Shown here: positions 56,400-64,000 of the stretch, one piece after another
Numbering within the stretch: position 1 is the first letter of the stretch
How the letters are laid out: each line of letters begins with the position of its first letter
Source: Deltaproteobacteria bacterium
GTDB taxonomy: Bacteria; Lernaellota; Lernaellaia; JACKCT01
Assembly: GCA_027493875.1 (NCBI GenBank)
Contig: JAOSJX010000009.1
Span: 45,162 to 109,161 of the forward strand
Direction: 5' to 3'
Length of the DNA stretch: 64,000 bases
Position numbers and translations under genes: made by a program
The notes under the pieces: generated by a model
Database searches by the model: none
The model's input: the letters and a program-made list of their open reading frames with translations, nothing else
Told to the model about the DNA's origin: nothing

Positions 56400-59252
56400 T
56401 CATGCATCATTCCTGCGAAGGTCTGATCGGTCGACGATCCTGAGCACCGCCGCGGTGTGCTCGGCGGCGCGGTCCGTGACCTGCCCGAAATTCTCGAATC
56501 CCGCCATCCGCGCGAGAATATGAGCTTCGTGGTCGTTCGCCGGAAGTTGGCTTACGGGCCGGGGATAAAGCGTCCGCAAACAGGACTCGACGACCTTGAA
56601 GAAGCGCTGGGCGTCCGTCAGAACGCGGGCATCGTCCGCGGACCAGTGACCCGCGGCCGCCAACGCGCCGATCGCCGCCCGCGTGTTCGTTTCGCGCAGC
56701 GCCGGATTATCGGCCCCCCGTTCCAACTGTGCCGCGGCGGCGGCGAACTCGATGTCGGACAGCGTGCCGGGCGACGATTTCACGTCGAAACATCCGGGCG
56801 GCACCTGCGCGACGATCTGATCGCGGATCGCGCGCAACTCCTTCCAGTCGTCGAGACCAAAGCCGCGCGCGTAGAGAATCTCCGGCAACTCCTTCACAAG
56901 AGACGCCGCCGGAGCGCCGCCCAACGCGCGCATGCGTACGAGCGCCAACCGCGTCGTGACGGGCGCTTTGGACGCGTAGAAGTCGCGCGCCGATCCGAGC
57001 GACGCGGCGAGGACGCCTTGCTGTCCGTACAGGCGCAGCCGCTGATCGATACGAAAAAGCAGGCCGTCCGCCGTGCGGCGTTCGAGTTCGCGGCCCGTGC
57101 GCTGCGCGGCGCGCGTGACGCGGCCGGCGAGGTCGGCATCGTCGTGCAGAAAGACCAGATCGAGATCGGAGTTCAATACCGGCTCGCCGTTGCCGGCGCT
57201 GCCCAGCAAAAGAATGCCGAATGCCTCGGGGTCCAAATCGGCGTCGCGGGCGGCGAGGCGCGCGACGGCGATCGCGCAGCCCCGCGCGAGCGCCGCGGTC
57301 AGGCGCCACGCGGACTCGGGCTCGCCGCGCCGGTAGATTTCCTCCAGCGCGATCTGCAATTCGAGAATCGTTTTCTGACGACGCAATTCGCGAAGAGCGA
57401 TGTCGCCGTCCAGCGATGACGCCGCCTCGAGCACCGCTTGCTCCACGGCCTCCGGTCCTTCCGAAACATCCTGCGCCACGAAGAGCGGGACAAAGGCCTC
57501 CGGATGCGTGAGGAGCATGTCGGAGAGGTACGCGCCGCGGCCGAGCAGCGAGACGAGCACGGTCGCCATCGTTTCGTCGTCGGCCAACATGGCGAGCACG
57601 GTTCCCGCGGCGTGATGCGTTTCGAGGAAACGGGCGAGGCCGCGCAACCCGCCCATCGGGTCCGGCACCGCCGCGGCGAGCTTCGCCAGATTCGGCGCCA
57701 TGCGTTCGAGTTGCGCGCTCGATCCTTTCACGCCGTCGAGTGCACGGCTCTTCGAAAGCCCCGAAAAAAATTTCGTAGGCCTGTTTAGGATCGGGCAGGC
57801 CCGCGGCTAGAAACCGCGCCTCCGCCGCTTCGCGCAGCCGGTCGACAAAAAGAATGTCGCCGGCCTCCTCGGACGAGACGGCGCCGCCCGGCGGGGTGTC
57901 CGCGTCCGCGGAAAACAACGCTTCGAAAATATCGAGCACGCGCGCGCGGTGCCCGTTGTACTGCAAAACCATCTCCGGCGCGGTGGCGAGGCCCATCGCG
58001 CGGGCCAAGGCGTCACGGGTCGGTCCTTCGGGGGCAGGCGGTGATTTTGCCGGCCGTCCTGAAGCTGAATGCGGTTCTCCAACCGGCGCAGGAAGACGTA
58101 CGCCTCGCGGAGCGCGCGAAGGTCCTCCACCGGGAGCAATTCGTTTTGTTCGAGAAGGTCGAGCGCCGCGCGCAGCGACGGCGTGCGCAATTCGGGAGGC
58201 GCCCGCCGTAGAGCAGTTGGTAGGTTTGCACCACGTACTCGAGTTCTCGGATGCCGCCGCGCGAGAGTTTGACGTTTTCGTCGCCGCCGGCCGCAACGGC
58301 GACCTCGGCGTCGATGCGCCGCTTCACGCGCCGAATCTCCGCGAGCGCGGCCGGGTCCATCCGCCGCCGGTAAACAAACGGGCGCAAGGTGTCGATGAAC
58401 GCCTCGCCGAGCGCGCCGGACCCCGCAATCGCCCGCGCCCGCACGAGCATCTGACGTTCCCACGCCTGGCCGAAATATTCGTAGTGCGCCTCGGCCGACG
58501 CGAGCGACGCCGCCAGCGGCCCATACTGCCCCCCCGGACGCAGCCGCAAATCAACGCGCAGTCCCGCGCCGTGCGTTCCGAGCAGTTCGCCGATGCGCCA
58601 GGCGAGATCGGCCGCCCATTCGGTCAGGGGTGCGCCGCCTTCGGTTTCCCCGTCCTCCGACTCGAAGATGTAGACGATGTCGATATCCGACGACGCGTTG
58701 AGTTCGCGGCCGCCAAGCTTGCCCATGCCGAGCACGGCGAAAGCGCATTCGTCGCCGCCGGTTTTCAAAGCGCGGCCGCGCGCGGCGGTCACGTCGCGGA
58801 GAGCCTGATGAAACGCCAGCCGGCACGGCATCTCCGCCGCGGCGCTGTAGCCAGCGAGCGCCTCCCACGGATCGCCTTCGTCAGCGAGATCGGAAAAGCG
58901 CGGCGCGCGCAAGAAGGAGACCGCGCCAAGCGGCGATCGTGCGCGCGGAAAGGCCGGTAAGCGCCGCGGCGTCTTCCGGCGTTTGCGCCTCGCGGAGTTG
59001 CGCGCCGAGAACGTGCGCCGGCGGACAGCGGAGGACATCCGCGAGATGATCCCACGCAAGTTCGATCGCCCACGGACTCGCCCCGGCGAGCAGCGCGAGG
59101 CGCGGCAACACCGCCGGTGAAAAGAGAAACGCCGCTTCGGGGTGCGTCGCGCAGCGCGCGAGCCCGGCCGTCGACCACGACGGTTCCGGTGCGCCGGACG
59201 CCGCCGCGCGGGCCGCGGCATCGCGCTCGTTGGACGGACCGGCTTTACTCAT
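56400..59252 (-). CDS. glnE: Glutamine synthetase adenylyltransferase/deadenylylase (frameshifted)
   Basis: About 950 residues; adjusts glutamine synthetase by (de)adenylylation according to PII state. The first nucleotidyltransferase domain has GKLGGRELNASSDIDIVY, then VDLRLRPGGQYGPLAASLAS and WERQMLVRARAIAGS, and a helical domain with SRGGIRELEYVVQTYQLLYG. The second reads LGSAGNGEPVLNSDLDLVF, keeping the D-x-D but with a changed glycine loop, and FRIDQRLRLYGQQGVLAASL. The C-terminus is SDIEFAAAAAQLERG and beyond. At least four indels split it. ATG 59252 starts MSKAGPSNERD. Confidence 0.92.
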
Positions 59253-59347
59253 CTTCTTGTGATTATCACGGGTTGTCCGCGCGAGAAAGCCGAGATCATT
59301 TTTTATTTGAGCGCCGGCGGCCGGAAGAGTATCATCGTTTACCCGCC

Positions 59348-59443
59348 ATGCGGCGGTGCGGCTTATTAATTTCTTTGGTGTTGTTGGTTTCCCTTGCGGA
59401 ATCCGCTCATGTGATTGTCTATTTGACCGGTTGTTCGGGGTAA
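59348..59443 (+). CDS. 31-residue lipoprotein-like leader peptide
   Basis: MRRCGLLISLVLLVSLAESA followed by HVIVYLTGCSG. It has an N-terminal Arg pair, a hydrophobic core and a perfect lipobox-like LTGC near the end. Its TAA overlaps the strong AAGGAGGAGG site of the next gene, which begins 12 bp later. It could be a small lipopeptide, a coupling peptide for the surface-protein gene, or chance. No clear ribosome-binding site of its own. Confidence 0.35.
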   Translation: MRRCGLLISLVLLVSLAESAHVIVYLTGCSG

Positions 59444-59455
59444 GGAGGAGGCGAC

Positions 59456-61854
59456 ATGCGCGTTCAACGAATCGCTCTCACGGTGTGTTTGGTTTTCGCG
59501 ACGGCCATCTGGGCCGGCGTGATGTCCTGTGAACTTGACGTTGACGAGCAAGGCCGCGAGATCAAGTCCATTGAGGATTCGTGGTCATCCAGCGCGTCAC
59601 CGGGAATGGGAGTTCCGGCTGTCGACACGGCGTTTGCCGTGGAGGAATTGGAAAAAAATCCTCTATGGACGTTTGAAACCGACTCGGCTCTCGCGTATCT
59701 CGGCAGAGATATCTCAATCTGTAATCTCAATGGCGACGGCTATGACGATCTTGTGGCCACGGCCCCGCACTACGACAACGGTATCTACCGTCAAGGAAGA
59801 ACCTACATTTTCTACGGAACGGCGAGCGGCTTTCCGGAATCGCCGGACGATACGCTCGAATCCGGCGTCAATGACGGCAACATGGGCGCCGTCAGTTGCG
59901 CGGGGAATGTTAACGGCGATGCGTATGACGATCTTTTTGGTGACGGTTCCCGGATACAGTGAGGACGAGACGGACGAGGGTATTGCCTTTCTCTTTTTGG
60001 GTTCCGCTTCGGGGATCGGTGAAAGCCAGGCCTGGGAATATCAATCGAATCAGAGTGATATTTATATGGGCACCGCGGTTACCTGGTGCAACGTCAACGG
60101 CGACGGATATGACGACGTCGTCATCGGAACTCCGAACTACGACAACATTCAAGGGACCGAAGGCCAGGTTCTTGTTTTCTACAGCAACGGCTCGTTGCCT
60201 TCGTCGACACCGGACTGGGACTACGAGTCTGATCAGGCCGGCGCCAGTCTGGGCCGTGACGTTGCCTGTGCCGGAGACATCAACGGCGATTTCTATGACG
60301 ATCTGATTGTTTCGGCCCCGAACTGGGATATCGAAGTGGCGACCGCCTCGATCTCGGTCGGCAAAGTTTACGCGTTTTACGGATCAAACGGCGGCCTTGC
60401 GGCCGGCCCGAATTGGTCCGCCGTCGGGAGTTTCCACCAAGGATCGTTCGGGAGCGGCCTTGCCGCAGCGGGTGACGTCAACAACGACGGCTATGACGAT
60501 ATCATCGTGGGAGCCTACAACGTGTCGAATCCGGAGAACGCTGAAGGCCGGGCCCATGTTTTTCTCGGCTCCTCCAGTGCGCCTTCGACTTCGCCGGATT
60601 CCACCATGGAACAAAACGTCGCCTCGGCATATTTCGGAATTGGTGTCAGCCGGTTCGGCGATTTCAACGATGACGGTTACGACGACATTATCGTCACCGG
60701 TCGATACAATGTTCCGGACGCAACAGCCTATGGCGGCATTGCCGTTTTTTTCTATCCCGGCGGGCCGTCCGGCCTTGGGGCAACACCCGATCCGGAATGG
60801 TGGGTGAGTATTCCGGGCGGCGAGAATACTTACGCGGCCTTAACGATGATCGACGACTACGATGGAGATGGGTACCCGGAATTTGTGTTCGGCCAGCGCG
60901 CGTGGTCGAACGGCCAAGGCTCAGAAGGACGCATCGGTATCATATCTCCCTATCCGCTTAACGATCAGTGCGGACAGGCTGAAGCTCTCGGAACGCTGCC
61001 GGCGTCCGTTGTCGGGAAGAACGGCGGGGCCGCGGACGAGTACACGCCCACGTGCGGCGGATCGTCCGGCGGGCGCGACGTCATCTATTCGTTTGAAGGA
61101 ATTTTTAACCACAACTACTACGTCGATCTGACCGGCGATTTCAACACCATCGTCGCGGTGCATTACGGAGCGTGTGAGGGCACGCTCATCGGGTGCAACG
61201 ACGATTTCGGTTCGCTTTCGCATTCGCGCGTGGAATTTACGGCGCCGGCCACCGATACGTACTCGTTTGGGTCGACGGTTGGGCCGGCTCGGCCTACGGC
61301 GAATACACCCTGACGGTCGGCGAGATCGGCACAACGACGACCACCTCCACAACGACGACCACGACGCCTCCCACGACGACGACCACGACCGTGCCGGGAA
61401 CGACCACGACGACTTCCCCGGGACAACGACCACGACGACGCCGGGGACCACCACGACCACGTTGCCCGGAACCACGACGACGACGGCTCCGGGGACGACG
61501 ACCACGTCATCGACGACGACCACCGCGCCGGGAACAACAACCACGACGAGTCCCGGCACGACCACAACAACGTTACCTGGGACAACAACGACGGTTCCGG
61601 GCACCACGACCACCACCGCGCCGGGCACGACGACGACGGTTCCGGCGACAACGTCGACGACGACCACAACGGCCGCTACGGACGACGATACGTCCGACGA
61701 CGATGTCGACGACGACGACACGGGGGACGACGACACCGGTGGGGCGGATGATGACGACTCGGTGCCGCTGCCGGATGACGATGCCGACGACGATCTCGAC
61801 GACGACGCCACGCGCGGGGGCGACGATGACGACGGCGGACGATGCTGCGGCTAA
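59456..61854 (+). CDS. FG-GAP propeller surface lipoprotein with Thr linker and acidic Cys tail (frameshifted)
   Basis: About 800 residues. Signal: MRVQRIALTVCLVFATAIWA with GVMSC as the lipobox. Seven FG-GAP units with Ca2+-type D-x-(N/D)-G-D loops are visible, for example ICNLNGDGYDDLVATAP, WCNVNGDGYDDVVIGTP and AAGDVNNDGYDDIIVGAY, forming a seven-bladed integrin-alpha-like propeller. A PPC-like beta domain follows (CGQAEALGTLPASVVG to YGEYTLTV), then about 100 residues of TTTTTxPG linker, an Asp-rich stretch and the end GGRCCG. Frameshifts lie near 59940, 61260 and 61420. AAGGAGGAGG precedes ATG 59456. Role: calcium-stabilised surface adhesion or scaffold, by inference. Confidence 0.85.
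61089..61167 (+). repeat. 79-bp near-identical patch, copy 1
   Basis: Within the PPC-like domain of the first FG-GAP gene. It matches 63492-63570 at 78 of 79 positions, including synonymous sites, although the surrounding coding sequence differs much more. Confidence 0.85.
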
Positions 61855-61884
61855 CGTAACGCGCGGATCGAAAAGAGGGAAACC

Positions 61885-64000
61885 GTGAAAATTCGCATCG
61901 GGCTTCTGATGTTCGTCACGATGGCGGTTTGGGCCGGCGTGATGTCTTGCGAAATCGATCACGATCAACGAGGTAACGGCGACCGTCATAGCGAAGCTTT
62001 GTGGTCGTCCATCGGCTTGGCGGACAATATTCCGGAGTTCGGCGCGGGATTCGCGGTCGACGCAATCCCCAAAGATCCGTTTTGGAGTTTCGAGGCCGAC
62101 AACGCGAGCGCCGAGCTCGGCGATTTCATCACGCTATGCGATCTCAACGGCGACGGCTATCTCGATCTTGCCGCCGGGGCCGAAGGGTTTAGCGGCGGGC
62201 AAGACGACGAAGGAAAGATTTTTATTTTTTCCGGCACCGCCTCGGGTTTCCCCGCGAGTCCGGACGACACGATCGAATCGAACGTGGTCGACGGTTTCAT
62301 GGGAGCCGTTTCGTGTTCCGGTGATATGAACGACGACGGCTATGACGACCTCATTGTCGGTTACCGGGGATACGGCAACGGACAAAACCAGAAGGCGCCG
62401 CCTATGTCTATGCCGGGGCGGAGGACGGGATTTGGCTGTTGCCGGCATGGTCGTATGAATCCGACGGAGACGTCGCCTGGTTTGGCAGCGATGTCGTGGT
62501 GCAACGTCAACGGAGATGCCTACGACGACGTGATCGTCGGCGCTCCCCGTTATACCAACGGCCAGAACGTCGAAGGGAGGATTTACGCCTTTGAAAGCGA
62601 CGGTTCGGCGCCCTCGAATACACCGGACTGGACTTATGAATCCAACAGCGCGGGCGTGCGTCTCAGCGAAGTGGCGTGCGCCGGCGACGTGAACGGCGAC
62701 GGATACGATGACTTGCTCGCGGCGGCGCCGTCGTGGATTGCGGCGACGGACTCCATCACGAGTGCCGGAAAAGTATTTCTGTTTTTAGGTTCCGCCGCCG
62801 GGCTTCCGGCAAGCCCGGACTGGACCTATACGGGAACGTTCAACGTCGGCAGCCTCGGGCGCGGATTGGCCGGTGCCGGCGACGTGAACGGAGACGGATA
62901 CGACGACATCATTGTCGGTTCGCCGGGCGCGACGCAACCGGAAAACAACGAAGGGCTCGCCTACGTCTTTCACGGTTCGGCGGGTGGCCCGTCACTCACG
63001 CCCGATGCGACGATCGAAAGAAATCTTGCGAGCGGCGGATTGGGATACGGCGTGGCCACGGCCGGCGATTTTGACGAGGACGGTTACGACGACGTCGTGG
63101 TGACGGTCACGTCCGTCACGGCCGCCGCCGCGGCGACCGGTATTTCCGTTCTTTACTATCGCGGCGGGCCTTCGGGGCTCGGCGCGGCACCCGACCCGGA
63201 ATGGTGGATCGATCTGGCGGGCGGCACGTCGTTGTCCGCAAAGCTCGCCACCGTTCCGGACATGAACGACGACGGATATTCGGAAATCGTCTTAGGGCAA
63301 CCGTTCTACTCGAACGGCGAGGACACCGAGGGCCGCGTGGCGATCATCTCCCCTATCCGTTCAACGACCAGTGCGGCAATCGGGAAGCCATCGTTTCGCT
63401 CCCGGCCTCGATCGACGGGACAAACGAAGGTGCGGAGGACGACTATTCCCCCACATGCGGCGGTTCGCCGGGCGGACGGGACATGGTCTACTCGTTTGAA
63501 GGAATTTTTAACCACAACTACTACGTCGATCTGACCGGCGATTTCAACACGATCGTCGCGGTGCATTACGATGCGTGCGATGGCACATTGATCGGATGCA
63601 ACGACGACTCTGGATCACTGTCGCATTCGCGGGTGGAGTTCACGGCGCCGTCGACGGGGACGTACTACATCTGGGTGGACGGCTGGTCCGATTCGGCTTG
63701 GGGGATTTTACGCTTGCCGTCGGCGAAGTCGGCACGACGACGACCACCTCAACGACGACGACCACCGCGCCGACCACGACGACCACAACGACGGCACCGG
63801 GGACGACGACCACCACCGTCCCGGGAACCACCACCACAACCACCCCTGGAACAACGACCACAACGGCTCCGGGCACGACGACGACGGTTCCGGCGACGAC
63901 GTCGACGACCACCACGACGGATACGGCGGACGACGATACGGCCGACGACGATGTCGACGACGACGACACGGGGGACGACGACACCGGTGGGGTGGATGAT
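61885..64000 (+). CDS. FG-GAP propeller surface lipoprotein 2 (3' end outside window, frameshifted)
   Basis: Tandem paralogue of the preceding gene. The GTG start has AGAGGG upstream and gives MKIRIGLLMFVTMAVWAGVM with the same VMSC lipobox. Seven FG-GAP units again (LCDLNGDGYLDLAAGAE, CSGDMNDDGYDDLIVGYR, AGAGDVNGDGYDDIIVGSP and others), then the PPC-like domain, a shorter Thr/Pro linker (TTTVPGTTTTTTPGTTTTT) and the acidic segment DDDTADDDVDDDDTGDDDTG where the window ends. Frameshifts near 62390, 63350 and 63700. The Cys-ending tail, if present, is beyond the edge. Confidence 0.85.
63492..63570 (+). repeat. 79-bp near-identical patch, copy 2
   Basis: Partner of 61089-61167, one mismatch, same reading frame and domain position in the second FG-GAP gene. 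Confidence 0.85.

Noticed and set aside
1..64000. tRNA or rRNA genes
   Set aside because: No cloverleaf or rRNA core sequence was recognised by eye; a covariance-model scan would be needed to exclude a tRNA.

Overview
This 64 kb window looks like bacterial chromosome from a GC-rich Gram-negative organism with an outer membrane: it carries an LptD-type LPS exporter, a LolA-like protein, several outer-membrane barrels and many lipoproteins. The split F-type ATP synthase (an F0 block atpZ-atpI-atpB-atpE without F1 genes), the Cys-rich and FG-GAP surface proteins with Thr/Pro linkers and Asp-rich tails, and the abundance of formylglycine-enzyme-like and DUF1566 lipoproteins suggest a deltaproteobacterial or Myxococcota/Lernaellota-like lineage. 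That placement is inference. Roughly half of the recognisable genes, including core ones (glmS, atpB, lptD, glnE), are split by single-base indels, mostly in short homopolymers. The simplest reading is uncorrected long-read sequence, so such genes are annotated here as single genes with the break marked.

Layout. 1-4.1 kb: end of hutU, a DUF1566 lipoprotein between direct repeats, an ArsR regulator with two tandem SRPBCC genes, and a RES/Xre toxin-antitoxin pair. 4.1-9.9 kb: phosphatase-like and FGE-like lipoproteins, a GxxExxY gene framed by inverted repeats, a glycosyltransferase, a small metal-binding protein, a barrel and a Crp/Fnr regulator. 9.9-11.8 kb: the F0 operon. 11.9-19.4 kb: accessory DNA with repeat arrays, a Cys-rich surface protein, an AT-rich lipoprotein gene, a REP-type transposase gene split by an IS3-family element, a sugar symporter, and an S23-like four-helix protein inside repeats. 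19.4-22.4 kb: GH4 glycosidase, saccharopine-dehydrogenase-like protein and DUF3892.

22.5-29.7 kb: signalling (REC-GGDEF facing a kinase/Rcp-like regulator pair), glmS, and a LolA-like/lipoprotein/barrel group. 29.8-34.1 kb: a tightly packed six-gene run (unknown protein, membrane protein, ClpX-like ATPase, GNAT, phosphoesterase, radical SAM). 34.1-37.3 kb: a type II restriction-modification system with a controller protein and recognisable C-boxes. 37.5-44.6 kb: NYN protein, kelch lipoprotein, folC and lptD. 44.8-48.6 kb: a beta-helix/phage-like pair, a second DUF1566 lipoprotein and a gpmI remnant. 48.8-59.3 kb: ABC-F, GT-C transferase, ArsA/Get3-like ATPase, moeA-moaC with a tiny membrane protein, and glnE. 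59.3-64 kb: two tandem seven-bladed FG-GAP surface lipoproteins, the second cut by the window end.

The most unusual material is the family of surface proteins built as lipoprotein signal, adhesin-like body, Thr-rich linker, Asp-rich segment and short Cys-ending tail, together with the ClpX-like/radical SAM gene run and the small genes bracketed by repeats.
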